A DNA stretch of 64,000 nucleotides from Amanita rubescens. Taxonomy: Eukaryota; Basidiomycota; Agaricomycetes; Agaricales; Amanitaceae. The notes beneath the pieces are model-generated. The model saw only the letters and a program-made list of their open reading frames with translations. It did not search any database and was not told the origin of the DNA. The position numbers and the translations under genes were made by a program. Every line of letters starts with the position of its first letter. Within the stretch, counting starts at the first letter, position 1. Shown here piece after piece: positions 42,924 through 56,172 of the stretch. Location: positions 91,061 through 155,060 of the forward strand of contig WION01000106.1 in assembly GCA_015039365.1 (NCBI GenBank). The letters run 5' to 3'.

Positions 42924-44648
42924 TCATGGATCAAAGGATTCTGTGACCGACGGCAATGCTCGACGCAGGCATTGAATACCCTTCGGTTGGCGATCACCAG
43001 CGTCAATGAGCTTGATAGACGAGCAAAAACTGGCAAAGCGCTGATCTACAGGCATTATGCCCTCAGTTCTGCCACGTACTATCTCTATAGATTGTCCACT
43101 CACGACATAGTTGGGTTGGCTGCTCGGCGCTTCGAGACCTGAAGAAAGCACCAGCTGCTCAAGTTTTGTGCATTGCAAGAACAAAAGTTCTTGCTTGACA
43201 TCCCATCCTCCGACAAAAAGAAAATTCAAGATGTTAGTGCTGAGATATGTCAGGCTTCCCGAATGCCGAGCCATAATCTCCAGTATCTTCTCCCTGCAGA
43301 ATGAAACACTGCAATTGCGGATAGAAAGACCAACAAGTCCTGGGTGGTCGCTGAGATAGTTAATTATATATCCCCTGATCCACGCTGTTTGGATGACTGC
43401 TGGGAATATACGCTCAGAGTGCAGTAATGCAATTAACCTAGAATTGCGTAACTCGCCCAGATCGATGGAGGTCAAAGAGCGTATATGGGGAATAATTGCT
43501 CTGAGATCACTGTCCGAAGATTCGACATCGCATATACCAAGGTGTTCCAGCTTCAAGGGGCTGCTAGCTGGTACGTAGCCAAAAATCGTAGAGAAGCTCA
43601 CTCCAGAAAGTGCGTGCTGGAATAGTTCGAGATGAGTCAGATTAAGATTCGCCCCTAGGACCTTTCCCACATCGTTGATTGGATTCGGCTGATTCTGAAA
43701 CAGTCTCCGACGCCATTCTGGAACTTCAACTCTAAGCTTGCGTAAATTGTGCAACTTGGAGAAGCATTCAAAGATGAAGCTTAGATCTTGTTTATAGTCG
43801 ATTAAAAGTACCAGTTCAGATAACTGATGAAACTTTAGGAGAAGCTTGACTGAGCCGGACGCCATCCGATCCAGACCACTGTTTCCTTGGGATTCCCATC
43901 TGGGGAATCGTCAGCTCGTATCCGCAGTAGCGACACTAGAAAACTTACATAACGCGACTAACATTCGGCATACTAAGCACCAAAGCCCGTGGCAAGCGAT
44001 ATCTTGCATGAAGTCTCACAGCCGAATCGCATATGTTCAAAGGCAGGAAACGTGGAACAACGAGGATCATGAGAAGATACACCAACGGAGCAAGTGTGGA
44101 ATTCCAAATCATCCCAGAAACCCATTGATCTGAGTTGCGCATTTTTCGGAAGGACTTGAACACCGTCAAACGTTCGTATTTCCATTTCCAACCCAACACA
44201 AGCGTGTTGGTCGCATATAGGTTACTATTAAGATTCGAAGAGACCATAGCATGGAGTTGACGTATATTGGATACTGGATTGTCTCCATTTCCGAACAAGC
44301 GGACAGAGGACAAGACTCTAGGCGCTGCGGCATGATTGAAGGCTCTGCATACCAGACGAAGCGACTTCAGCTGATCAAAAGTCGTACTGAAGTCCCTCAT
44401 GAACTACGGGCAATTCAAGACAGGCAAGGACAGTCATGTTAAAATTAGCGTACATAGGTGATGATCTGCCCTAGCAACTCGGGCGGAAATTCAGCGATGA
44501 GGGATTGCTTTGGGCGGGCACGTTTTTTGGCGAGGAGTTTCTGGTAGAGGTACGAGAAGGAGGCCTTGTGCGATTTTTTGCCTTGGTCTTGCAATGAGAC
44601 ATGCTCACAAGCTGGTAGCATAGTGCCTGTTTCCCGTTTTAAGTGCAT
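42924..44648 (-). CDS. F-box protein, three exons
   Basis: ATG at 44648 (MHLKRETGTMLPACEH). The F-box begins SLIAEFPPELLGQIITY and is split by a 51-nt intron, continuing FDQLKSLRLVCRAFNHAAAP. A second intron (GTAAGTTTT, near 43900-43950) joins NVSRV to IWESQGNSGLDR in phase. The C-terminal part, read through MASGSVKLLLKFHQLS, is leucine-rich and ends SFDP with TGA at 42924-42926. It is likely an SCF substrate adaptor with unknown target. It differs from the two other F-box genes here and has its own intron pattern. Confidence 0.85.
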
Positions 44649-45017
44649 GAATATTAGAGACGGCGTCGGCAAGAATATGATGGACAGCAGGTTACATTGA
44701 ACTTTTCGGCGGAAGAGCCTGATGGCAACGAGGTTGGATGGATAACCAGTGCGCTCAGGTGATGGATGTAACGGAAGTCGGAGGTGCTGCAGAGCAAAAC
44801 AAACAGTGCAAACATAGGCCCGGGAACACTAGTATTCGCCTTTACGATGGTGGCAATGGTTATAACGGACTGGATCTCCTTTCGCTGATCCAAACCCTCC
44901 AATTCATTACCGTTTGTATCATCTGCTAATTTATCCATTATGTTTACGAAATAAGGTATGCGGTATGAGTAGAGATCCATGTGAAACAGCAATGATTCAG
45001 GTTGATAAACGAGATAG
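44649..45017. other. Intergenic between Hsp78 and the F-box gene
   Basis: Short minus frames without motif. It holds the 3' end of the Hsp78 transcript and the F-box promoter. Confidence 0.3.
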
Positions 45018-48000
45018 CTACGGCAGCGAATCGGATTCCACGTGCGTTTCAACATCTGAAGCAATCACAGAGGCATCTGGCTGGTGATTGTCGTGGATGA
45101 TCAAACTCTTATCATCCCCTGAAACACGAATCTTGACCACATCACCGTCTCTGATAGCACGAAAAAGCGCAAGAGTCAAACTCAAGTAACGCACATAGGT
45201 ATATAAAAGCGTACCTGATCGTACCCCGCAACAATTTTTGAGCCAAAGGGAACAACACATCCGTACGAACTACACGCGCAATTGCACGTGCACCGTACAA
45301 CTCCGAGTAACCTTGCCGCGCGAGCCACTCCTTGGCAGTCTCGTCCACGTCCAAGACAATGCGGCGGTCGTTGAGCCTGTCCGCGACGTCTTTGAGGCGC
45401 AGAGAAACTACTTGGAGGATAGACTCGCGTGAGAGTTTGTTGAATACGATCATGGAATCCAAACGATTCAATAGCTCCGGCGGGAAGAATTCGGATGTTC
45501 GTTCTAGGACTTGTTCTCTTGCCTCAGGCGTAACGACACCGTCACCGTCGCACGCGCCCGGACGAGCCAAGATATCGCTGCCTGGTTGCGAAGTGAGTCA
45601 CCATAATAAGGAAGCGAACTAGGATAAACCTAAGTTGCTCGTAAGACAGATAATAGTATTCTGGTCGATAAAAGCCGTTAATAAGTGAGACTCGAAAAAC
45701 AAAGGCTCGCTAACCTTGAAATCAACTTTACGTCCCTGGCTATCGGTTAAAGTACCTTCGTCCAGGATTTGAAGGAGTATCAGGGCAACATCCTTATGTG
45801 CCTTTTCCAACTCGTCCAACAGAATGACAGCTAGATAACATTGAGATAAGAAAAACGTAATAATCAGAGCAACGTACCGTATGGCTTCCGTCGTACAGCT
45901 TCTGTCAACTGACCGCCTTCTTCAAACCCGACATATCCTGGGGCAGCACCAATCAATCGCGAGATGGTATGTCGGTCGTGATACTCTGACATGTTGATAT
46001 TGATCCTGCAAATCGTTTAGTTCGGACCTCATAACATATATGTGGACTTACAAGCCCCTCTGTTCGTCATTGAACAAAAACGCTGCTAACGCCTTGCACA
46101 ACTCGGTCTATACCAACGCGGATAATCCATACACGCACTTTTGATAGAAGAAAGACTTACTTTTCCAACACCGGTAGGGCCAAGGAACAAGGATGAAGCG
46201 ACCGGCCGATTCGGCGCTTGGAGCCCAGCGCGGGAGATCCGCACAGCGTCGCTGATAGCCGTAACCGCATGATCCTGACCGACAACGCGCTGTCGAAGCG
46301 CTCCCTCCATCTACACCATTGCGTCAGTGAACCATCTCACGTAGACCAACAGTCCTCCTTACATGCACCAACTTGTCCCTTTCTCCCTTGAACAGGTTTT
46401 GCACGGGTATCCCAGTAGCCTTCGCAACCACCCGAGCGATGTCGTTTGACGTCACTCTATCATGTAGCATGGCAAGAGAGGATTCATCGTCTTCCCGTCC
46501 CTTTTCGTCCTCCTTTGGTAGCTGTTGTTCCAAATCCGGGATAGTTCCGAAACGCAATCGGGACGCAAGCTCGTACTGACCCTGCAGCTGTGCCATCTCG
46601 AGTTCATGCTTTGCCTTCTCGAGATTTTTCTTAATTTCCTTGATCCTATCCAGCTTGGATCGTTCTGAATTTCGCCGCATATTGTAAGCACATCTATGAC
46701 GAAAAAGGATCGAAAGAAAGACTTAACCTGCTTGCCAGATTGTCGTCAGGTCTGACGCTATCTGACGTTTGTTTTTCAAAAGTTCCTCAACCGCTTTACG
46801 CCGCTCAACACTAAAAACATCTGTTTCATTCTTGAGACTCTCGAGTTCAATTTGAAGAGTGATTATTTCGCGGTCCAGTGCTTCGAGCTCGTCGGGCTTG
46901 CTCTCCTGCGCGATTCGGATAGCGGAGGCTGCCTCGTCGATGAGGTCAATCGCCTTATCGGGAAGATACCTGTCAGAGATGTAACGAGCACCGTAGACCG
47001 CAGCTATGATGCAAATTGGTCATGCGGAATTGCAAGGAATGATGGTCAACTGATCCTCACCTGTAACGATGGCCGCATCTGAGATTTCCACTCCATGATG
47101 AACCTCGTATCGTGATTTGAGTCCTCGGAGGATCGAGATTGTTGCCTCTACTGTAGGTTCGTCAATGGTAACGGGTTGGAAACGGCGCTCCAAAGCGGCA
47201 TCTTTAGCAATTGTTTTCCGGTATTCATCGGCTAAGCGTATTTGGTGAATAAGTGTGCATTCTCCGTTGGAGTAAATGTAACGTACGCGTGGTAGCTCCT
47301 ATGAGCTGCAAACCTCGGGCTAAAGCGGGCTTGATCATTTGACCTGCATCTATGCTCCCCTCGGCTTTCCCAAGTTGGAAGAGCGTGTCTAAATTCGCAA
47401 GTTCCCGCACGCTTCGGTCATCATTCTATGAAAGAACATCGAGCGTTACGTACGGACTTCATCTATAAAGCATATTATATTCCCAGCCTGTGAAATGAGA
47501 AGGTGGGGAGAATAAAGAAATGGAAGTGCACACCTCGTCCTCAATATCCTTGATAAGGGCTTTGAATTTTTCTTCAAATTGCCCGCGAATTCCCGTTCCC
47601 GCCATTATGCTGGCAAGATCAATCGAAAGCACGCGTTTGTGTTGGATAGTCTCCAAGTGGTGTTTACGTTATTATCGGTTGTGGAGCGTGATCCGATAGC
47701 GTACTTACCTCCGGGACTTCTTTAGCGACTATTCTACTTGCGAGGCCTTCCAATATGGCAGTCTTGCCAACACCAGGAGGACCAATCAGCTAGAAATGAC
47801 GAGGGTTACGGAACATCATCGTCATCGTTATCGTCATGAATTCGTCATGGGAGGTACGAAACGTACAACTGGATTGGACTTCGTTCTCCTGGAAAGTACT
47901 AGATAAGGATTAATCTCACTTCATTCAGAAATTTAAGTAATGAATTATGAACTTTGTATTGTCCTGCGAATTTCTGGATCGAAAAGTGAGTCGAAAAGGA

Positions 48001-48404
48001 CATGGGGTGGGAAACACGTTTATACCTTCTTCACGTCCAATCGTGGGATCTAGTTTTCCTTGCTTTGCCAGTTCGGTCAAGTCAACGCTCTAAAAGTCGA
48101 ATATTCAGGACTACGTTTGTGGAGAATGGTGAGATGAACGTACGTGTTCTCTGAGAGTGTCCCCTTTTTGGTATTGAGGTCCCAAGCTCATCATCCCGGG
48201 GAATCCCCCACCCCCACCTGACTTTGCATACCCTCTCGATATAACCTTTGGGAAATGCGTTCGTGGGATCACCGCTGTGCAGGTAGGTAGTAACGTTCTG
48301 AGTGACCAAGGCTGTTCCGTGGCTAAAAGCGTGTAGCCTCGAAGGAACGGACCACGCCAAGGGATAAATTTGAGGGGACGTGCACCATAGGATGTATGCA
48401 ACAT
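45018..48404 (-). CDS. HSP78: Mitochondrial Hsp78 (ClpB-type AAA+ disaggregase)
   Basis: ATP-driven disaggregase of the mitochondrial matrix that works with mtHsp70. ATG at 48404 opens a basic, Arg/Ser-rich presequence, then [10 protein letters not shown] and KGDTLREH. The first AAA module has [15 protein letters not shown] and [16 protein letters not shown] (spliced), then GATTPDEYRK. A coiled-coil middle domain follows ([17 protein letters not shown]). The second module has [27 protein letters not shown] and PPELLNRLD. The N-terminal ClpB domain is absent, as expected for Hsp78. It has many introns of about 50 nt and the stop is at 45018-45020. Divergently transcribed from the SNM1-like gene across 336 bp. 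Confidence 0.95.
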
Positions 48405-48740
48405 GTGAATGGGCGAGAGCTGAGTCGATTCGGAGTTTCGGCGTTTCGGCGCGTTCTCCGGTGACCACGTGGCCCGGTGATCACTTTGCTCTGGTGTTTC
48501 TCGCGTAGCTTTCTGCTAATCGCCACTGAACAGGACTAAGAATTGGCTCTCTGTTGTACGATTAACCTCTAAAGCCGGACGATATAGCGCAAGTTGACCA
48601 TCATCATACAAAAAATCAAAGTATGATCGTGCGAATTTCTCCGACGACGGTCACACTACGCGTCAAACGGTCACACGCTTGCACGACACTCTCATGATTT
48701 GACAGGTTGACTCACTTCACGTCGTGGAGGTACCACTTAG
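48405..48740. promoter_or_regulatory. Bidirectional promoter region, Hsp78 / SNM1-like
   Basis: 336 bp between two divergent start codons. It holds an E-box-like CACGTGG near 48464 and three TTC words in GTTTCGGCGTTTCGGCGCG (about 48434), but their spacing does not fit a canonical heat-shock element. No clear TATA box. Confidence 0.4.
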
Positions 48741-51556
48741 ATGCCTCCTGGTACTCCCTTCAACGCGTTTGCTCTCCCATATCGAATTCGCGTGGACGAA
48801 TTCACTCAATTACCATCGCAAACTCAACAACCAGCCTTACATTTACTTACTCACACGCATACAGATCACGTAAATGGCCTCGCATCGAAATCATTCGGCT
48901 CTGTTGTCTACTGCTCGCGGGATGCTAAAGAGATGCTGCTGAGACACGAAGTGTATATGGAAAGAGAGTTGTATCAGATGCAACTCAAGGTCCAGAAAAC
49001 ACGCACATATTCGCACCTGAAAGTTGACCCTGTCACTTTTCCCAATGGATCCCAAAATTACAATGGGTCAAGAGACCTTTTGGTGAGTTCCGTATTTTTT
49101 TATACTGTACATGTCATTGATTCCGTCGACATACCATCATCAGAGACCTCTGCCTCTAAACACGCCAACCGTAATCGAGCTGCAAAATGGCGAAGAGGTA
49201 ACATTGACCTTGATTGACGCGAACCATTGTCCGGGTGCCATCATGTACGATATCATATACTCTTGCTAGTCGCCTTTTAAACGTCCATTAGGTACCTCAT
49301 CGAAGGTAACACGGGTGCGATCCTACACACCGGCGATTTTCGCGCCGAACAATGGTTCTTGGACAACCTTTCTCGCAACCCATTTCTTCAGCCGTATCTG
49401 GCACCACTATCTCCCAAGGACAAGTCGTTCGTTAATCGAACCCTAGACGCTATTTATCTTGACACCGCCTGCGCGTTTTCTACGCTGTTAATACCATCGA
49501 AGGTGAATCGCAATAAATCCTGACTATGACTATATGCACATTTTGAACGACCAGGAGCAAGCCACGACCGGACTTGTGGAACTGATTAAGCGTTACCCGC
49601 CCGATACGCTCTTTTTCATAAATTCTTGGACATGGGGATACGAGGATATCCTCAAATCTATCGCACGAGCATTTCAATGTCAGGTCTGGAGCATTTCCGC
49701 TCACCTGATACGAACCTTGGCTGACCTAGCACAAGATCCACGTTGACCGATACAAATATTCAATCTATCAGCGCATATCAGATCCATATTTACGATCCAT
49801 AGTAACGATGGACGCTGCTGCAACACGTTTTCACGCCTGCGAGCGATTCCATCGATGCGAGCACGTCGCCGCGGACGCTCCGAGGTCATCGGACACGCCC
49901 TCGTTAAGTCGCACCGGCAAGCACATAGTGTATGTCAACCCCGTAAACATGAGTGCCCACAATTGGGACGACTACTTGCGGGACACGAAAGAACGCCTAC
50001 GTACTCGTGAAACGGTTAACACTTTGGTAAGTCGAATAGAGGTTTTTCACTTGGTGTCTAACCAATTAATTGATTTGAAGCTGGTACCACTCTCGCGACA
50101 TTCGACGCTGCCGGAGCTACGGTCCTTTGTTAAGTTATTCAAGCCTCGTAGAGTAATCCCGAATACTCTTGATCCGCGATTGCGCGGCTTGGATTGGATC
50201 TGCCTCGACCGTATGTTTGAAGAAGTTCTTAGCCCTCTTGGAGCAACCCATTCTATTCCTCCAACGCCCACAAACGGCGGAGATCTCGACCTCCTACTAG
50301 TCCAAGTTGACGAAGAAGGCGACGCCGCGGTAAAGAACGTAGTCGGATCTTCGGACTTGGCGCAGAGGTGGGCTGAAAGGGCAAAGTTGCGGAGCAAGCT
50401 GCAGATTATGGTGGGGTACCTAGACCCGGAGAGGAAGTCCTTCCTAGACAAGTTGCTGAGGCTACGGCCAGACTCGCCACTCCCCGAACTTCATACGTCA
50501 AAAGTCCAGGCTTCTAGTCCATCGCGTGGTGAACAAAGGGATTTCGACAGGGACAGCGAAGATGGATCCGATGACGTTGCTGCGGAAGATAATCATTGGA
50601 GAACAGCCCACATGTTCTTCGGCAGCCCGACCAGTGAACAGTTCAAATGGGCTTTTTCATCTCCTAAGTCGCCAGATGATGGTGCCGCATCACAGAAACA
50701 GGACACAGAAGCCCTCTTAATGCCACAGTTATCCCCCATTAGGCAAGTGGTAAACGACCACCCTTTGCAGGGACGCATGCTCCACGCCGACAACATGATT
50801 GAACGTTCCGCCGAAGATAAATCATTTATCCCTCAATCCAGAAAACCCAAAACTGGAGTATCAGCGAGCAGAAAACGAGCCGGATCTCCTTTATTAGTGT
50901 CCAGCAATCGCCCAATTACGATGAGCAAGCTGGGCAGCCCATTCAGATCTCGGCGCCAACATGGTATTCGCGGGCCGTCATCATCCGTCGTGCAAGACGA
51001 AAATGTTTTCGTCCAAGATCCGGACGCAAGAACTTCCCCTGACAGGAGTGAGTCGCTTGGGCATGTCCATCAAGCCTTGAAACGTAGCCCACGCCGACTG
51101 GTGGCGTCGACGTCTTCGCCTGATATGTCTGGAGGCGCGGCTACGTCCGATTCCAAGCCTAAAAAAACGTCTTTGACAATATCCAAGCGAAAGGAGAGGG
51201 TCGAAAGGACCCTCAAGAGTCTAGAACTGGCCGACCGCCTAGCCCGCGCCAATCCCGGAAGAGTTGCATCCACATATAGAGAGAAAAGGGCACGTTTATT
51301 AAAAGAATGCGTCAGGAATGAGGTCCAGAACCAATACTTGGAAGGACTAGAGAATTCCGGTGTTCAAAATATCATACCCGATCCTCATTTCGACCGTTCT
51401 TTGTCACAATTCGAATCCGTGGATGGCTCCCAGATGGAGATTGATTGGGATCGAAGCAGACAAATAGCGCAGCAGGTACGAACTGAGCTTGCTGGCGGCC
51501 AGTGGCCCGTGTTTCCATCCTTGGCATGTACGCAGAGTCAGCCCACAGCTGACTGA
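48741..51556 (+). CDS. SNM1/Artemis-family DNA cross-link repair nuclease
   Basis: Metallo-beta-lactamase/beta-CASP nuclease acting in interstrand cross-link repair or end processing. ATG at 48741 (MPPGTPFNAFALPYRIRV). The metal motif HTHTDH falls in LLTHTHTDHVNGL. Exon joins give IDANHCPGAIMYLIEG, ILHTGDFRAE and YLDTACAFS, and later FFINSWTWGYEDI and KIHVDRYKYS (via a 45-nt intron ending GACCTAG), then FHACERFHRC. A 52-nt intron near 50030-50080 joins TVNTL to LVPLSRHSTLPELRSFVKLF. The C-terminal 350 residues are a Ser/Arg-rich tail with likely disordered regions, as in fungal Artemis-like proteins. About 800 residues. Confidence 0.9.
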
Positions 51557-52848
51557 CCATTTACGTTTGAGAGCGCAGGTAAAATCAGTATCAGGCTCCA
51601 TAATAGACGTCAATCAGTCGTTTTTTTTCTGCGTTATCCATTATCCGACGACAGGGTAGCAGTACTGTGTATGAATATAATCTATCACATGAGATGCAAA
51701 CGTATGGTACGAATACAGTTGACCGCGCGGTATGCGAGGGTTAAACCTTCATTGCCAGTGGTGGCGTAATGATAAATCAAGCGTTAGACGAGTGATGCTA
51801 AAGGATGCAATTGCACCGTATTCCGGGGACAGCAAGGCACTCTAATACGTAACTGTTCTACTATGGTTAGACTAGTCTGTCTGACGAGAGTGAAATGACG
51901 ATATGCTGACTTTTTAGACAGTCCGGAACCGTGGATTATAAAATGATGTTTTAATTTTATACTTCCGTTTAAGGATTTCTGAGAAATGGACGGCCAACCC
52001 CATGGACTTGGTCAAGGTAATCCAAGTTATTGTCCTGGTGCAAGGTTCACGCTATCGAACACTGATGCAGATGACGTCAATTTATGTTATAACACCGGGG
52101 TACTAGATTCCGCCGACGCTAAGGTGATTTACCCGTTTTGATCCTAACAGCTTACAATCTTTGTGTTTCAAACATACGCTAATAAAAGAGAGCCTTTCCT
52201 TCCATCAGATTGTCATGTTCTGGATCGAATGGTTACTTATCCGTGACTTAGCACGCGGCGCGTGGCATTGAAAGTTACACCAGCCTCACTCCCTTGACAT
52301 CATCTTTCGGACGTTATTATCGGCTGCACCAGTAACGATTCAATGGCCACACTACCGTTTCTTGTTACTTTGTCCAAGAATAGTATTCAAAGTTTGCTGC
52401 CACCCGCATTTCGGAGGTATTTCGGATTCCCCTTCGCCCGAGTATACCAGAAGGTCCAGAACCGGAAGGCAAAAGCTTATTATAGCAACCGGAAGGGGCA
52501 CTGAAATATTCATATAAACAACTCGTTTTCCTTTGTAGAAATGTTTTGCAAATTGACGTTCATGGTTAGACCGACTACCCATTTGGTGATTCTCGTTATA
52601 TGACAGGGAAGTAATCACAATCTAGAACTCGTAATCCAGCAACATGTCAAAGAAAAGTCCCCTCGTTTCGAAATCGATAGCAATCTGTCACGTTAGGATC
52701 ATTCGTGCTTCTCAACATCCCCGTGTGGTAGTATTATATTCGCAGCCCCAAACATCAGAGTGCGTCACTCTCATCCGTATATATAGCTAAAGAAGCAATG
52801 ATCAACCGCCGTCCCATCATCAGAGCATACTAGTGACGTCGATCAACG
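51557..52848. other. Intergenic, 1.3 kb, no supported gene
   Basis: Only short frames. A TATATATAGC element lies near 52780, about 70 bp before the next start codon, and could be its TATA box. Confidence 0.35.
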
Positions 52849-53813
52849 ATGTCGAATACTACCCCAGCCTATACTTCTCCACTCGCTCTCGAAGGCTGGA
52901 ATTACGTGCGCTACGTTGGACCTCTTGCTAATCCGCAAACGGAACCGTTGTTTCTTTGCGTGAGACAAGGCGAACTGGTCGTTGCGGCCAATCGGGAACC
53001 ATCAAAACTGGTGAGTAGGGGTCGTCGTCATGGTGGATGTGGTGTCAAATTGATGCCTAGCGTGACCAGTGGATTGTTAGCAAGCTGAGAGCAGAGGAGG
53101 ACGACGTGAATCGACATGCGTGTTATTTCAAGCACGAGGGTACGGAGGATTACATTGGTCATCGGTTCCCCCCACCGCATAGAAATGGGGAGGTTGTGAT
53201 TGGTCCTCAGGCACGTTTTGACGTGCTCAGGGTTAGTCCCATGAGAAGGCCCTGCCAGTAAGGACCGCCCTTATCGCCGATGTTAACCCGTGTCCCTGAT
53301 GGCTTGTGATCGTCAGTATCAAAGTGTTTCAGGACCCCTGTGTTCCCGCTGAAGAGTGTTGCGAGGAAGACGTCGGTGAAACAGAACCGACGGTTGACGA
53401 CGTACCGATGGAGACAGATACCGAGGTAAACGATGCAAACATGGTGGAAGAACAAGAAGAGGAACCAGCTAAACCGCCGTTGGACTGGTATCTGGGGGTT
53501 TCAGAAGATCTCAAGGTAATGTTTACGGCTCGTGGTCAGCTGAATTTGTTTTATTAGTTGTGGCTAGGTCGTTCTCAAGTCATTTCCGGTTTCATCGGAG
53601 GGTTCGTCAGGGGTAACCGAGGATAGGCCTATTTGGGAGCTCACGACGCGGGACGAAGCGATAGACGAGGACCATCCGCCAGCCCCAGTCCCTGTTGTAC
53701 GGGATCCAAGAGCCGCTAATAATCCGATGCGTACGGAGTATTATACGCGTCCGGGCCGTTTTGAGGCGTATGAAAAGAGCTTTTGGCCGTCGGGGAGTAA
53801 GCCTTATCGTTGA
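52849..53813 (+). CDS. Conserved-looking unknown protein, four exons
   Basis: ATG at 52849 (MSNTTPAYTSPLALEGWNYV). Introns join in phase: CTG|CTG AGA with the acceptor after GTTAGCAAG, AGG|GAC (53232-53333) and AAG|GTC. The protein reads GTEDYIGHRFPPPHRNGEV, then DPCVPAEECCEED and an acidic stretch, PPLDWYLGVSEDLK, and ends TRPGRFEAYEKSFWPSGSKP before TGA at 53811-53813. About 210 residues, no recognised domain. Its place in the housekeeping block and the clean splice phases argue for a real, functional gene. Confidence 0.75.
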
Positions 53814-54164
53814 CGTCATGTTTGCAATGCAATTTGGATTTTTGTTTTCGACGAGGGTATGTCCCATGGTTTAATATTATATTCCAATTTGGGTAAGAAA
53901 TTATCATGAACGTGTGTCGACCCCCCGCCAAGCGCGGAGCCGAGTAGCCTGGAAGTGCATTTCGAATGCTGAATGGGGCAACTAGTGTCCTGTAAAGATG
54001 AACTGGCAGCTGATAAAGTTCTTAGGGGAGAGTTGACGTTATCGCTGTCGGCGTTGAGTACGGAAATCACCGAGATACCGAAAACGGAAAGTGGTACCAT
54101 TTTCGTTCGTAACTCGCTTTCTACGTATCCTCAAAATTATACCCTCGCGTCGCGCACGAGTTTC

Positions 54165-55970
54165 ATGAATCAACATTTGCACTACGACGTGCTCATCGTT
54201 GGCGCAGGAATTGCTGGTTCTGCCCTTGCTCACGCCCTTTCAACGATTCCCAGGCCGGATGACAAACTTCTCCGAATCGCGTTGCTGGAGCGCTCGCTTG
54301 CTGAGCCGGACCGGATTGTGGGGGAACTTCTCCAGCCGGGAGGGGTAATGGCTTTGCGCAAGCTTGGCTTGGAGACTTGTCTAGAAAACATGGATGCCAT
54401 CCCAGTTCACGGCTATTGTGTATACGACAACGGCAAGTCGGTCCATATACCCTATCCAGGCGAACACCAAGGTCGTAGCTTCCATCATGGGCGCTTCGTG
54501 ACCAATTTACGTCAGGCAGCAAGACAGGCGAAGGGCGTTGACGTTATAGAGGCGACAGTATCGGAATTACTGGAAAACAGCGATTCGAACCGCGTAATTG
54601 GGGTACGCGCGACACGGAAAAGCCCAACATCCTCTTCCAAACCGCCGTCACCTGAGCTGCCTATCCCTGACGCGGGTTCTGATGCTGAAAATGAGACGTT
54701 TTTCGCGGACCTGGTGTTTATTGCGGACGGCTGTTTCTCCAATTTCAGAACGGCCGTATTAGGCAACGAGTTGAAACCCCAGACCAACAGCCATTTCATC
54801 GGTGCCATCCTTGAGGATGCTACGCTGCCGATTCCACGACACGGGACAGTTGCGCTCGTACACGGCTCAGGACCGGTTTTGATGTACCAAATCGGTCAAA
54901 AGGACACCAGAATGCTCGTTGACCTGAAAATACCGCTTCCGAAGGATATCAAGGTAATTCCGTGTCCATATATTACTTCCCTGATACTAATGACTCCATG
55001 CAGACGCATATATTAAACAATGTGTTACCCCAATTGCCTCCGACGGTCCACCAGTCCATCCGCAATGCATTAGAAAACGATCGATTACGGCGAATGCCAA
55101 ATTCGTTCCTACCTCCTATCCGGCAAGGATCTTCGGATGGAAAGAAAGGTGTCATCCTCATAGGTGACTCTTGGAATATGCGGCATCCTCTAACGGGCGG
55201 CGGAATGACGGTGGCACTCCATGATGTCGTCTTGCTCCGTGGGTTCCTATCCCACGTCAACGACTTGACGGATTGGGAACGCGTCCGCCAGGTGCTTCGT
55301 CGGTGGCATTGGAACCGAAAACCCCTATCCGCAACTGTCAATATACTGAGCGTGGCTCTATATGATTTATTCGGCGCTGACGGTTTGTCTGGTTATCCGT
55401 TGCTTCTAGATGATTCTAACGTCGCTTTGTTCAGGTGAAGAACTTGACGTCCTGCGGACGGGCTGTTTCAAGTACTTTGAGTTGGGCGGTGAGTGTATAA
55501 ACGGACCCGTTTCTCTACTTGCCGCGTACGTACTGTTGATATACGCGGTTTACGAGATAGCTAACCCTTTGCCTGTAGTATTGCACCGTCCCCTGTCCTC
55601 CTGGCGTACCACTTCTTCTCTGTTGCCTTTTACTCGATCTGGGTTCTCTACACGCACCCAAGACCGGTACAAAAATCACCTGGGGAAAAAGCTGTTCTCC
55701 AGGTCGCCCGCATTCACGAGTATCCCCTCTTACTCATTAAGAGTATACGGACCGTAAGCAGCTATGCCCTGTTGCCCTATCATAGCCTAATATCGTCCCT
55801 AGTTCTGGACAGCCTGTGTCGTGTTCGGTCCATTGCTTTGGTCGGAGATTAGATGGTGGGCACCTCATGACCATGCGGCCGATCCAAAAGCGCTCATGAG
55901 CGTATTATTGCCCTTTGCATTTGTTATTTTGGGTATGGCTATTGGTTTGAGCTGGATCAAGCCGTCGTAG
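54165..55970 (+). CDS. ERG1: Squalene epoxidase (squalene monooxygenase)
   Basis: FAD-dependent ER enzyme of the ergosterol pathway, converting squalene to 2,3-oxidosqualene. The FAD-binding GAGIAGSALAHAL sits near the N-terminus, ADGCFSNFR follows, then the second FAD motif GDSWNMRHPLTGGG. Five exons; introns at 54954-55003 and near 55432, 55530-55580 and 55755-55801 are phase-consistent. The end is hydrophobic (VLLPFAFVILGMAIGLSW), a membrane anchor, with TAG at 55968-55970. I chose ATG 54165 (MNQHLHYDVLIVG) because the FAD fold begins at once. An in-frame ATG at 53973 would add 64 Ser/Thr-rich residues. Confidence 0.95.
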
Positions 55971-56172
55971 TGTTTTTGGCGTTCGCTAGTTATATCGTGT
56001 ATACCCTAATTGTACGGACATAATTTTCAGTTTGGACTAAATCCAAGCGTCTAGTACACCGGTGCCGAGCTGCCGCACTCAGTTATTCTCATCCGCGCTC
56101 TTATTACAGTCCTGAGCGTCAAATGCAGCTAGACCGACTTCAACCATCCTTATATTCCTCTTCTAAAGGCGC

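Noticed and set aside
48425..48450. Heat-shock element upstream of Hsp78
   Set aside because: Three TTC words are present, but their gaps (5 and 6 nt) fit neither perfect nor gapped HSE spacing.
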